From: Candidatus Kouleothrix ribensis
GTDB taxonomy: Bacteria > Chloroflexota > Chloroflexia > Chloroflexales > Roseiflexaceae
NCBI GenBank assembly: GCA_016722075.1
Contig: JADKGW010000001.1
Location: 4,898,001-4,962,000 of the forward strand
Direction of reading: 5' to 3'
DNA length: 64,000 nucleotides
The position numbers were made by a program, and so were the translations under genes. Below are positions 1-9,078 of the stretch, piece by piece (the stretch's first letter is position 1; every line of letters starts with the position of its first letter). A model generated the notes under the pieces. That model was not told where the DNA came from. It saw nothing but the letters and a program-made list of their open reading frames with translations, and searched no databases.

Positions 1-2361
1 GACCAGATCGGCCGCTACGACGCCGCGCTACATGCCTACAACGAGGCCGAGGCGCGCTACCGTGCGCTGGGGATGGCCGAGAACCTCGGCCATATCGCCA
101 ATAATCGTGGGGTGGTATTGCTCGGCCTGGGCCGCGGCGGCGAGGCACTGGCGGCGTTCGAGGCCGCTGCGGCGATCTTTGCGTCGGCCGGCCTCATGCT
201 CTCGCACGGCCAGGCGCTCGTCAATGTCGGCGACGCGCAGCTGCTACTTGGCAGCTACACACGCGCACTCGATGCATTCGAGCGCGCGCGCCGGCTGCTC
301 GAGCCACTCGATGCGCAGGCCGATAAACATGTGCTGGTGCTTGATACGGCCGATGCCTACCTGGCGCTGAACCTGTTCCCCGAGGCGCTGGCAGCCTATC
401 GCCAGGCCGAGCGGCTGTTCGAGGCCGCTGCGATGCCGCACGAGCGCGCGCGGGCGCTCTGGGGTATGGGCGCAGCGCTGGTTGCGCAGGCGCACTACGA
501 CGCAGCCGCGCTGGCTCTGGCGCCGGCCGCCCAGCTGTTCGCCGCTGCCGACAACGCCCCACTACTCTCGAGTGTCCTACTCGAGCAGGCCGGCCTGCAA
601 GCGGCGCGCGGCGATACGCAAGCCGCGCTGGCCACCGCGCAACGGTCGCTGACGCTCGTAGGCGACCACGACTGGCCGGTGCAGCGGATCTACACCCACA
701 TGCGCATGGCCGATCTGCTGCTGCCCGATGTTGCAGCCGCCGAGCCGCATATGGATGCAGCGCTGCGGCTGGCCTCCCACCTGAGCCTACCGCACCTGCA
801 CTACCGCCTGAATCAGCGCCTGGGGCGCGTGCGCATGCTCCAGGGCCGGCGCGCCGAGGCGCGGGCGCTGCTGACCAGCGCGATCGATCAGATCGAACAG
901 CTGCGCGGCACGCTGGCGCACGAGGCTATGCGCACATCATTTCTACACGACAAAGCCACCGTCTACGAGGATCTCGTCGCGCTGCTGCTCGAACCCGGCG
1001 ACACGGCTGGAATCCGGGCCGCCTTCGGCATCGCCGAGCGCGCAAAGTCGCGCGCACTGGTCGATATGCTTGCCGGTGTGGTCGAGACGCGCCTGGCCCT
1101 GGCCGACGACGATGCGCTGGCCGCGCGCCTGGCAACCCTGCAGGCCGACCTGAACGCGATCTATAACGAACTGCTCGGCACCACCAGCGAGCCGGCCAGC
1201 AGCCAGCGCCGGGCCAGCCTGCACACCAGTGCGAGCGAGCTCGAACTCGAGATTAGCCGGCTGCGGCTACAGGCGGCCGCAGCGATGAGCGCGCACGATC
1301 TGCTGGCGGCGCCCTTACAGCTCGATCAGATCGAGGCCCGGCTACCAGCCGATCTGCTACTGCTGGCATATCACTGTATTGGCGACGAGATCATCGCATT
1401 TGTATGCGCCGGCGGGCGCGTGCTGGTAGCACGCGCGCTCGGCAGCGTCGGCACGACGCAACGCCTGATCCAGCGGCTTGGCACGCAGTGGGATCGCTTC
1501 CGCGCCGGCCACGCGTTTATCGAGCAGCACATACGCCAGCTCGAACTCTCTGCCCAGCGCGTGCTTCAGGCATTGTACGCCGAGCTCTTCGCGCCACTCG
1601 AGCCGCTGATCGCCGAACTGCTGCCACAGCCCGCAGGCGGCACACCGCTCCAACTGGCGATCGTGCGCTATGGGCCGCTGCACCAGGTGCCTATGCACGC
1701 ACTATTCGATGGGCAGCAGTACCTGATCGACCGCTTCGAGATCTCGTATGCGCCTAGCGCGACGGTACTGGCGCTGTGCCAGGGCCGAGCGCCACGCCAA
1801 TCGGGCGCTGCGCTGATCATGGGCGTGGCCGATGCCTCCATCCCAGAGGTAATCGGCGAAGTGCATGCGGTTGCCCGCCAGCTGCCCGGCGCAGTCGTGC
1901 GTATCGACGAGCACGCAACCCTGGCCGCGCTGCGCGAGGCCGCACCGGGCTGTGCGGTGCTACACCTGGCCTGCCATGGCCTGTTCCGCGTCGATAACCC
2001 TATGTTTTCGGCACTCAAACTGTGCGATGGCTGGCTCACCGCCGCCGACGCAATCGGCCTTGATCTGACTGGTGTGCTGGTGACGCTCAGCGCCTGCGAA
2101 ACCGGCCGCGGCACAAGTGTCGGCGGCGACGAAATTGTAGGACTCACCCGTGCCTTTTTGGGCGCTGGTGCGACTACCCTGGTAGTGAGCTTATGGCTGG
2201 CGCAAGATGCGACCACGGCTCAGCTGATGGCGACCTGGTACGAGCTGCTGCGTGGCCCGGCCGGGCCGGCGGCGGCGCTGCGCGCGGCCCAGCTGCGGCT
2301 ACGCGCGGCCTACCCACACCCATACTACTGGGCGCCATTCATGGTGGTTGGCAAGCGCTAG
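1..2361 (+). CDS. TPR-CHAT domain protein (caspase-like), 5' end outside window
   Basis: The reading frame is open from base 1, so the start lies upstream; 786 residues are visible. The first 300 or so residues are Ala/Leu-rich helical repeats of TPR type. The C-terminal third is a CHAT domain, the caspase/separase-related fold. The expected catalytic His is in LACHG (residue 659 counted from base 1) and the Cys in LSACETG (residue 699), followed by the usual GGDEIVGLTRAF segment. CHAT proteins are cysteine peptidases or peptidase-like scaffolds, and the TPRs probably bind partners. The stop is 110 bp before a secreted subtilisin on the same strand, so the two may be co-transcribed. The substrate is unknown. 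Domain assignment is confident; the cellular role is not. Confidence 0.9.
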   Translation, partial: DQIGRYDAALHAYNEAEARYRALGMAENLGHIANNRGVVLLGLGRGGEALAAFEAAAAIFASAGLMLSHGQALVNVGDAQLLLGSYTRALDAFERARRLLEPLDAQADKHVLVLDTADAYLALNLFPEALAAYRQAERLFEAAAMPHERARALWGMGAALVAQAHYDAAALALAPAAQLFAAADNAPLLSSVLLEQAGLQAARGDTQAALATAQRSLTLVGDHDWPVQRIYTHMRMADLLLPDVAAAEPHMDAALRLASHLSLPHLHYRLNQRLGRVRMLQGRRAEARALLTSAIDQIEQLRGTLAHEAMRTSFLHDKATVYEDLVALLLEPGDTAGIRAAFGIAERAKSRALVDMLAGVVETRLALADDDALAARLATLQADLNAIYNELLGTTSEPASSQRRASLHTSASELELEISRLRLQAAAAMSAHDLLAAPLQLDQIEARLPADLLLLAYHCIGDEIIAFVCAGGRVLVARALGSVGTTQRLIQRLGTQWDRFRAGHAFIEQHIRQLELSAQRVLQALYAELFAPLEPLIAELLPQPAGGTPLQLAIVRYGPLHQVPMHALFDGQQYLIDRFEISYAPSATVLALCQGRAPRQSGAALIMGVADASIPEVIGEVHAVARQLPGAVVRIDEHATLAALREAAPGCAVLHLACHGLFRVDNPMFSALKLCDGWLTAADAIGLDLTGVLVTLSACETGRGTSVGGDEIVGLTRAFLGAGATTLVVSLWLAQDATTAQLMATWYELLRGPAGPAAALRAAQLRLRAAYPHPYYWAPFMVVGKR

Positions 2362-2471
2362 AGCCGGCCGACCCGAGTATTGCAAGGGCGTTTCAGTACA
2401 CTCACACGGCTGATTCTGCGCGTGTATGGCCAGGCCGCCGGCGCGCATCCGAACGTCAGGAGGCAAAGCCT

Positions 2472-3797
2472 ATGAGGATTGGAACACGGGCCAGCATCAT
2501 CCGGGCCAGATCGCACCGGCTGCTCGCCGCAATCGGCTGCATGCTGCTGGCGCTGCTGCCGGCACTCGGCGCGGCCGGCCACGCGCTGGCCGCCGGCGCT
2601 ACCTACCGCACCAGCCAGGTGGTCGCTCGCCTAAACCCTGCGAGTGGTGCGACGATCGACGCGATCAACGCGACCTATGGCACCAGCACACTCAGGCAGC
2701 TGGCCGGCAGCCCAGGCATCTACCTGCTACAGACGCCTGGCGGCAAGGATGCCCAGCTCATCGCCGAGGCAATGGCGACCGATCTGCGGCTACAATTCGC
2801 CGAGCCGAACTTCATCGCACAGCCGCCCGAGGCCGATCCGATCCGGATCAAGGGCTTCGGCAGCGCCGACCCCGCACCCTATACTGGGCAATATGCCGCC
2901 AGCATGCTCGGCCTGGCGCGGGCGCAGGCGATCGACAGAGGGCAGCGCGCGATCGTCGCGGTGATCGACACAGGTGTGCAGCCACGCCACCCGGCCCTGC
3001 AGGCCGCGCTCGTCGCCGGCTACGACATGCTCGACGGCGACGCGCAGCCCGACGACACCACCAATGGTATCGATGACGACGACGACGGCCTGGTCGATGA
3101 AGCTGCCGGGCACGGCACCCACGTGGCCGGCATTATTCACCTGGTAGCGCCGGCAGCGCGGATCATGCCACTACGCGCGATCGATTCCGATGGTACCGGC
3201 GACGAGTTTGCAATCGCGCGTGCGATCGATTTCGCGATCAGCCATGGCGCGAATGTGATCAACCTGAGCCTTGGCACGCCGGCCGAATCGGCCCTGTTCA
3301 AAGACATGGCCCGTGCGGCCACGCGGGCCGGCGCCGTGGTTGTGGCCGCAGCCGGTAACATCGGCAGCTCGCAGAAGCAATACCCGGCCGCCACTAGCTG
3401 TGTGCTGGCGATCACCGCGATCGGCCCGGCCGACATCAAGCCCGATTTCGCCAACTTCGGCAGCTGGGTTGATGTCGCTGCGCCTGGCGTGGCGATCTAC
3501 AGCACCATCCCGCAGGATGCTTACGCCTATTGGGGTGGCACCTCAATGGCAACGCCATTTGTGGCCGGCCAGGCCGCGCTGATCCACAGCCTGCGCCCGG
3601 CACTGAACCCGCGCGAAGCTGCTGCGGTGATCGTAGGATCAGCGCAGTCGCTCGATGCAGCCAACCCCACCTACTCGGGCGAGCTGGGCTATGGCCGGGT
3701 CGATATTGGCGCGAGCATGGCCCTGCTGGCGGCGGGTAGCCCGCTGGCGTTTGGGCCTACACCACTCAGCGGTAGCTGCGTGGCCGGCGACGCATAA
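2472..3797 (+). CDS. Secreted subtilisin-like serine peptidase (S8 family)
   Basis: A 441-residue secreted endopeptidase. I chose the ATG at 2472 because AGGAGG lies 8 nt upstream and the protein then begins with a signal peptide: Arg-rich n-region, hydrophobic LLAAIGCMLLALLPALG, and an Ala-x-Ala cleavage zone near residue 41. A propeptide-like segment of roughly 100 residues follows. The catalytic triad is complete: Asp166 in VIDTG, His214 in GHGTHVAG, Ser358 in GTSMATP, with the oxyanion Asn in AAAGN. An Asp-rich stretch just before the His may bind calcium. The protein ends soon after the peptidase domain, with no anchor. It follows the CHAT gene closely and is closed by a strong terminator. 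Confidence 0.93.
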   Translation: MRIGTRASIIRARSHRLLAAIGCMLLALLPALGAAGHALAAGATYRTSQVVARLNPASGATIDAINATYGTSTLRQLAGSPGIYLLQTPGGKDAQLIAEAMATDLRLQFAEPNFIAQPPEADPIRIKGFGSADPAPYTGQYAASMLGLARAQAIDRGQRAIVAVIDTGVQPRHPALQAALVAGYDMLDGDAQPDDTTNGIDDDDDGLVDEAAGHGTHVAGIIHLVAPAARIMPLRAIDSDGTGDEFAIARAIDFAISHGANVINLSLGTPAESALFKDMARAATRAGAVVVAAAGNIGSSQKQYPAATSCVLAITAIGPADIKPDFANFGSWVDVAAPGVAIYSTIPQDAYAYWGGTSMATPFVAGQAALIHSLRPALNPREAAAVIVGSAQSLDAANPTYSGELGYGRVDIGASMALLAAGSPLAFGPTPLSGSCVAGDA

Positions 3798-3820
3798 GCC
3801 CAGGCGGCCTATGGCGCGGC

Positions 3821-3853
3821 GTCGGGGTGGCAGTGCCACCCCGGCGTTTTTTT
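3821..3853 (+). terminator. Rho-independent terminator after the subtilisin gene
   Basis: A 9-bp perfect stem (CGGGGTGGC / GCCACCCCG) with a 3-nt loop is followed after GCG by seven T residues. It lies 25 bp after the subtilisin stop and should end that transcript. Confidence 0.9.
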
Positions 3854-4158
3854 GTGGCGCAATCTGGGCGCCTTGAATCAACCCAGGTGCTGCTGCGATC
3901 ACGTCGCTGGCTTACGCGCACGAGGTGCGCTCGCTCGCCGCTGCCGATGCTTTTTCGGGGGCATGCGGCCCGCGCCCCGCGCCTGGTAGTGTACCGGCCG
4001 AATCGGTCGTTCTGGTTAAGCCAGCATGATCCGGCACGGCCATGTATTTTTCGGCCCCGCCCAGGTATGTGTTACTAGAACCGATCGAACCAGCCACACA
4101 CCATCCAACGTACGCGGTCGGCTTTTTGCCTTCGGCAGACTGGAAAGGGACAGCCCGT
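3854..4158. other. Gap between terminator and glycan cluster
   Basis: I see no gene here. An in-frame ATG at 4042 would extend the next gene by 39 codons, but that extension runs through a copy of the dispersed repeat (4111-4140) that is intergenic elsewhere, so I treat it as leader. No convincing promoter was recognised. Confidence 0.6.
4111..4140 (+). repeat. Dispersed palindrome family 1, single left arm (copy A)
   Basis: TACGCGGTCGGC followed by TTTTTGCCTTCGGCAGAC matches the left arm of the family seen at 35133, 38932 and 54602. It ends 18 nt before the start codon at 4159. Confidence 0.7.
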
Positions 4159-5505
4159 ATGCGACTCCTCCGACGCCCATCGCCGTTACAGCTACCGGCC
4201 GCTGGTGCAGCCGCACCTGCAACGAGCCCATACGGCGGCACGCCTGCCCGCAAGCCACGCATCGCGCTGTACTCACCTGGGATGGTTGGGCTTGGCCATA
4301 TGCGCCGCAACCTGCTGATCGCCCAGGCAATCGCCGGCTCGGCACTGGCGCCGGCCGTGCTGCTGATCTGCGAGGCGCGCCAGGTGAGCAGCTTCGCTAT
4401 TCCAGCCGGTGTCGACTGCCTGACCCTACCGGCGTTGCGCAAGGATCTGCACGGGCAGTGCGAGCCGCGCTACCTGGATGTGTCGCTACAGAAGCTAACC
4501 GCCATGCGCGCGCAGGCCATCCGTGGCATGCTCGAAGCATTCGAACCCGACGTGCTGATCGTTGATCACCTGCCGCATGGCGCGCTGGGCGAGCTCGACC
4601 CGACCCTGCACTTTCTGCGCGCGCGCGGCCAGACTCGCTGCGTGCTCGGGCTGCGCGATGTGCTCGAGTCGCCCGAGACGGTTCAGCGCGAGTGGCGCCT
4701 TGCCGCGAACGACGATGCCATCCGTGCATATTACGATGCAGTCTGGATCTATGGCGACCCGGCCGTGTACGATCAGGTGCGCGAGTATCATTTCGCCGCC
4801 GATATTGCCCAGAAGGTGCGCTACACCGGCTACCTCGACCAGCGCGAGCGCGCGAGCCTGGCCAACGACAGCGCACAGCTGCTGGCGTCGCTCGATCTGC
4901 CGCCTGGCCGGCTGGCGCTCTGCCTGGTGGGCGGCGGGCAAGATGGCGCGGCGCTGGCGCAGGCATTCGCGGCTGCCAGCCTACCCCCCAACACGAACGG
5001 CCTGATTCTGGCCGGGCCATTCATGCCGGCCCAGGCATACCAGCGCCTGTGCGGCATTGTGGCTGGCAATCCGCGCCTGCGGCTGATCGACTTTCTGCCC
5101 GAGCCGACTATGCTGCTGCGCCATGCCGATCGTGTGGTGGCTATGGGCGGCTACAACACCGTCGCCGAGCTGCTCTCGTTTCAAAAGCATGCGCTGATCG
5201 TCCCACGCACACACCCGCGCCGCGAGCAGTTGATCCGCGCCGAGCGCCTGAGCGACCTGCGGCTGCTCGACCTACTACCCGCCGAGGCAGTCACACCGGC
5301 GGCGCTTACCGATTGGCTGGCGCGCGATCTGGGGGCTGCGCCGCCGGTACACGAGCGGATTAATATGCGCGGGCTGGCCTGCTTGCCTGGCCTGCTGGGC
5401 GAGCTGCTTGGCTACCAGCCCAGCATGCAACAACACCGCCAGCTGCTCATGCGCGACGATCTGCTGCAGCGGGTCAGCGGGCCGTGGATGCTGCCGGCCT
5501 GCTGA
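4159..5505 (+). CDS. Glycosyltransferase, GT28/MurG-like fold (COG4671-like)
   Basis: A 448-residue cytoplasmic glycosyltransferase of GT-B fold. The N-terminal domain has the Gly-rich loop GLGHMRRN (His47) used by MurG-like enzymes; the C-terminal nucleotide-sugar domain has GGYNT (residues 330-334) followed by AELLSF and a conserved His/Arg-rich loop. The ATG at 4159 has AAGGGA about 8 nt upstream. The protein most resembles the loosely defined 'predicted glycosyl transferase' group, so donor and acceptor cannot be named. It opens the nine-gene glycan cluster, and the next gene encodes a second enzyme with the same two motifs, so the pair may act in sequence on one glycan. There is no transmembrane segment. 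Confidence 0.82.
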   Translation: MRLLRRPSPLQLPAAGAAAPATSPYGGTPARKPRIALYSPGMVGLGHMRRNLLIAQAIAGSALAPAVLLICEARQVSSFAIPAGVDCLTLPALRKDLHGQCEPRYLDVSLQKLTAMRAQAIRGMLEAFEPDVLIVDHLPHGALGELDPTLHFLRARGQTRCVLGLRDVLESPETVQREWRLAANDDAIRAYYDAVWIYGDPAVYDQVREYHFAADIAQKVRYTGYLDQRERASLANDSAQLLASLDLPPGRLALCLVGGGQDGAALAQAFAAASLPPNTNGLILAGPFMPAQAYQRLCGIVAGNPRLRLIDFLPEPTMLLRHADRVVAMGGYNTVAELLSFQKHALIVPRTHPRREQLIRAERLSDLRLLDLLPAEAVTPAALTDWLARDLGAAPPVHERINMRGLACLPGLLGELLGYQPSMQQHRQLLMRDDLLQRVSGPWMLPAC

Positions 5506-5555
5506 TCGGCCTTTTAGCGCCTGGGCCGTGCGGTTCGCACCACCCGGCAGAAGCA

Positions 5556-6611
5556 ATGCTTATGCAACCAGTAGCACCTCGAATCGCCTTTCAATCGCAT
5601 AATCGGCGTGGCCTCGGCCACCTGATGCGCGGCTTGAACATTGCCCGCGCCATCCGCGAACGAGCACCGGCGGCCGATATTCTCTTCTATACGCGGAATG
5701 CCTCGGCCGCCGAACTGTGTGGCCGCGAGTTTCGCTATGTCGTTGCGCCCGACACCACCGGGCCGGCCGATTGGGCCGCACAGCTTGCTCGCTTCGCCCC
5801 AGACGCGATCGTCTACGACACGCTGTTGCCGAACGAGCACGACGCTGCGCCGGTTACACGCGCGGCCTACATTATGCGCAAGTGCAAGCCCGAGCGCCAG
5901 CTGCAGATCTTCGCGAGCACGTTCGTCGGCCAGGTTGCGCTTGTGCTCATCCCACACACGCCCGACGAATTTGGCTATAGCCTGCCCAGCACGCTCGCGC
6001 ACAAGAGCTACTTCGTCGGGCCGATCGTACGCCAGCCCGGCCCGGCAGCCCAGGCCGCAGTATGCCGGCGCTACGGCATCTCGCCGGCCGACTTTGTGCT
6101 GGTGTCGACACCTGGTGGTGGTGGGTTTGCCGACGACGCGGCGGCGTTTTTCGCGACCGTGCGCCAGGTACACCAGCGGCTTGCAGCACTGCGGCCCAAC
6201 TTGCGCCACCTGGTGATCAAAGGCCCGCATTTTCAGCAGCCGCTGGCCGCCCCGCCCGGCATGACCGTAGTGGCCTACGAACCCGAGTTGGTGAGCCTGT
6301 TCGCGCGGGCCGACCTAGTGATCGCCGAGGGTGGCTACAACACCGTAAACGAGCTGCGCGTCGCGCAGGCCCCGGCGATCTTTCTGCCGGGCGAGCGCTC
6401 GTACGACGACCAGGCCGAGCGGGTGCGTGGGCTACAGCGCCGTGGGCTGGCAGCCGTGTTCGAGCAGCGCGGGCGTGCGGCTGCGGCGATTGCCGCGCTC
6501 GCCGCCAACGATGCATGGCTTGGCGCGGCACGCGCGCGCTACGCCGGCGATCAGATCACACTGGGCAACCGCGCGGCCGCTGAGCATATCCTGGCGCTGG
6601 CAGTCGCCTAG
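5556..6611 (+). CDS. Second GT28/MurG-like glycosyltransferase
   Basis: A 351-residue GT-B glycosyltransferase related to its upstream neighbour. GLGHLMRG with His22 lies near the N-terminus and EGGYNT (residues 258-263) in the C-terminal donor domain, followed by a segment (FLPGERSYDDQ) that in MurG-like proteins contacts the nucleotide sugar. Possible ATG starts are 5556 and 5562, neither with a strong ribosome-binding site. A further in-frame ATG at 5484 overlaps the previous gene, but homology-like sequence begins only after 5562. Distance to the next gene is 58 bp. It probably acts on the same glycan as its neighbours; the sugar is unknown. Confidence 0.82.
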   Translation: MLMQPVAPRIAFQSHNRRGLGHLMRGLNIARAIRERAPAADILFYTRNASAAELCGREFRYVVAPDTTGPADWAAQLARFAPDAIVYDTLLPNEHDAAPVTRAAYIMRKCKPERQLQIFASTFVGQVALVLIPHTPDEFGYSLPSTLAHKSYFVGPIVRQPGPAAQAAVCRRYGISPADFVLVSTPGGGGFADDAAAFFATVRQVHQRLAALRPNLRHLVIKGPHFQQPLAAPPGMTVVAYEPELVSLFARADLVIAEGGYNTVNELRVAQAPAIFLPGERSYDDQAERVRGLQRRGLAAVFEQRGRAAAAIAALAANDAWLGAARARYAGDQITLGNRAAAEHILALAVA

Positions 6612-6669
6612 AACAGCGGGTTTTCAGGCCCACCCTGGCAGTTTTGGGCTATTGGCAACGAGGCAGATC

Positions 6670-7785
6670 ATGCGACCACTCAAGGTTGGCTACGTGCTCA
6701 AGCGCTTCCCACGGCTCTCGCAGACATTCGTGCTGCACGAGCTGCTTGAGCTGCGCCGGCAGGGTGTCGAGCCGGTGATCATCGCCCAGAAAGGCGCCGA
6801 ATCCGAGCCAGTGCAACCGCAGTATGCCGAGCTCGACGCGCCGGTTTACTACCTGCCGGCCAGTGCCGAGCCTACGCCCCAGGCCGCGCTGATTGCGCCG
6901 CTGGTGCGGCAGCTGGGGCTTGTACACCTGCACGCGCATTTCGCTACCTGGGCCGCCGGCACCGCGTCGGCGCTGAGCGCGATCACCGGCCTGCCCTATA
7001 GCTTTACTGCCCACGCCCACGATATCTTTCATGCCAGCGTCGACCGGCCGGCCCTGGCCAAGACGATCGCCGCAGCGCGCTTTGTGGTGACTGTGAGCGA
7101 TTACAACCGGGCCTACCTGCGCGCGCTGCTGGCCGAGCACGGCCAGGCCGGCACGATCGTGCGGCTGTACAACAGCATCGACTTCACACGGTTCGGGCCG
7201 GCTGCCGGCCCGCGTGAGCCCGACCTGGTGGTTGGCGTAGGGCGGCTGATCGAGAAGAAAGGCTTCGCCGACCTGATCGATGCGTGCCGGATGCTCGCCG
7301 CGCAGGGCCGGCCAGTGCGCTGCCTGATTGTTGGCGAAGGCCCCGCGCGCGCCGCGCTCGAGCGCCAGATCGCGCAGGCCGGCCTCCACGAGCATGTGCG
7401 GCTGCTGGGCGCGCTGCCGCAGCCGGTAGTGCTCTGCCTGGTGGCACGCGCGGCCGTATTTGCACTGCCCTGCGTGGTAGGCGCCGATGGGGATCGCGAT
7501 GGCCTGCCGACTGTGCTGCTCGAGGCGATTGCCCTGGGAACGCCGGTGATCTCAACTGCGATCGTCGGTATCCCCGAGCTGATCGCGCACGAGCACAGCG
7601 GCCTGCTGGTACCCGAGCACGATCCGCGCAGCCTGGCATGCGCAATCGCCCGGCTGCTCGATGCGCCTGCACTACAGCGCCAGCTGGCCCATGCGGCGCT
7701 GGTGCGCGCGCGTGCCGACTTCAACCTGGCTACGAATGTGCGCCGGCTGATCGGCATGTTCCAGGGTGAGGGCCTGCCATGGTAG
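6670..7785 (+). CDS. Glycosyltransferase family 4
   Basis: A 371-residue retaining GT4-type glycosyltransferase. The N-terminal half has the acceptor-side HAHFATWAAG and FTAHAHDIF motifs; the C-terminal half has VGRLIEKKGF and the donor motif DGLPTVLLEA (Glu285), which forms the EX7E element, then GTPVIST. The ATG at 6670 follows a GAGG-type site and gives the typical start for this family (LKVGYVLKRFP). It resembles colanic-acid/EPS glycosyltransferases. The stop overlaps the ATG of the next gene by 7 nt, so translation is likely coupled. It is the third glycosyltransferase of the cluster. Confidence 0.88.
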   Translation: MRPLKVGYVLKRFPRLSQTFVLHELLELRRQGVEPVIIAQKGAESEPVQPQYAELDAPVYYLPASAEPTPQAALIAPLVRQLGLVHLHAHFATWAAGTASALSAITGLPYSFTAHAHDIFHASVDRPALAKTIAAARFVVTVSDYNRAYLRALLAEHGQAGTIVRLYNSIDFTRFGPAAGPREPDLVVGVGRLIEKKGFADLIDACRMLAAQGRPVRCLIVGEGPARAALERQIAQAGLHEHVRLLGALPQPVVLCLVARAAVFALPCVVGADGDRDGLPTVLLEAIALGTPVISTAIVGIPELIAHEHSGLLVPEHDPRSLACAIARLLDAPALQRQLAHAALVRARADFNLATNVRRLIGMFQGEGLPW

Positions 7786-9017
7786 CTACCCATGAGCCGA
7801 GTACGATCGCTGACGCGCTGGCCGCCGCCTGTAGCGCGCACTCGTTCGACACCATCCGCATGCTGCTCGAGCAGGGCGACCTGCCGGCACTGCTGGGCGC
7901 TGCGCCAGGCGCTGGCAGCCTGCGCGGCCTGCGGCTGATCCAGCAGAAACACCGTCGCGACTCGGCCGCACTCTTGATCGCGGCCGAGCTGGCCGGCCGG
8001 CGCGGCGAAATCGAGACACACGAGCTGGTGCTGCGCTATACCCGCGCCGCGCGCACCGCCGATGCCTGGTGCCTGCCTCACGACCCCGAGCTGCCTGGCC
8101 TGGCACGCCTCGGTACACACCCAGGTGCATGCGCGACGCTGGCTTGGGATGCAGACTGGCCGGGGGCCGGCAGTCGGCTCACACTGCAGCGGCTGCTCTA
8201 TAACCCTGGCCAGCGCGCAACCTTCGAATTGACTACCGCCAGCCCGGCACGGCGTTATATTCTGAAGCTCCTACGCGCCGATGCCTTCGCAAGTAGCCGG
8301 GCCAGGCAACTGCTGCTACAGCACAGCGGCCTGGGCACGCAGATCACACTGCCGCGCCTGATTGCTGGCGCGCCGCGCGACGGTGCGCTGCTGTACGAGT
8401 TTCTGCCCGGCCAGACCATCGCACAGCTCGACGCATACCACAACCGCCCGGCCGATCCGCCACTGTGCGACGCGATTGCGCGCACGCTGGTGGCGATACA
8501 CGCCAGTGCGCCGGCCGGCCTGCCATGCTGGGATGGGCCGGGTGAATGCGCCCGCACTCGATCGATGATCGCCGATATACCAGCCCACTGCGCTGATACG
8601 GCCCTGGCAGCGCTTGCGCAGATCGAGGCCCGGCTGCAGCCGATCGCCGGCCGGCCGCACACCGGCCTGATCCACACTGATTTCTCGGCCAGGAATGTAC
8701 TCTATCACCGAGCCAGGCCCGATACCAGCCCGGCGCTGGCGGTCATCGATTGGGATAGCGCGGCGCTAGGCCCACCCGAGAAAGATCTGGCCAGCTGGCT
8801 TTCGCCGGCCGGCAGGCAGGCCGATGGCCCGGCGCTGTTCGCGGCCTACGCACGCCACGGCGGCACACCGATCGACCAGAGCCTGGTAGATCTGTTCGTG
8901 CAGCACCAGCGCCTGCTCAAAGCCTGCCGCCGGCTGCTTAGCGGTAGATATAGCCCCGCAAAGACTAACGCAATCGTTCAGGCGATCACCGGGCAACCTG
9001 CGAGCTGCCCACGCTGA
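7779..9017 (+). CDS. Aminoglycoside-phosphotransferase-fold kinase 1
   Basis: A 412-residue small-molecule kinase of the APH/choline-kinase fold. The catalytic loop HTDFSARN puts the base at Asp301 and the metal-binding Asn at 306; the metal motif IDWDSA has Asp324 and Asp326. The long N-terminal part before the kinase lobe (about 110 residues) is not recognised. The start overlaps the preceding glycosyltransferase stop, with GAGGG 6 nt upstream. This is the first of four such kinases in the cluster; their sequences diverge outside the motifs, so they probably act on different substrates. In a glycan cluster, sugar or lipid-linked sugar is a more plausible substrate than an antibiotic. Confidence 0.8.
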   Translation: MVATHEPSTIADALAAACSAHSFDTIRMLLEQGDLPALLGAAPGAGSLRGLRLIQQKHRRDSAALLIAAELAGRRGEIETHELVLRYTRAARTADAWCLPHDPELPGLARLGTHPGACATLAWDADWPGAGSRLTLQRLLYNPGQRATFELTTASPARRYILKLLRADAFASSRARQLLLQHSGLGTQITLPRLIAGAPRDGALLYEFLPGQTIAQLDAYHNRPADPPLCDAIARTLVAIHASAPAGLPCWDGPGECARTRSMIADIPAHCADTALAALAQIEARLQPIAGRPHTGLIHTDFSARNVLYHRARPDTSPALAVIDWDSAALGPPEKDLASWLSPAGRQADGPALFAAYARHGGTPIDQSLVDLFVQHQRLLKACRRLLSGRYSPAKTNAIVQAITGQPASCPR

Positions 9018-9078
9018 TTCGGCATAACCGAGGCACCCGGCATATGCCGCCGCACAACCCAGATGAGAGCATCGTACT

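Noticed and set aside
3700..4158. Upstream extension of the first glycosyltransferase to an ATG at 4042
   Set aside because: The extra 39 codons run through a dispersed repeat arm that is intergenic at every other locus, and the ATG at 4159 has a good ribosome-binding site.
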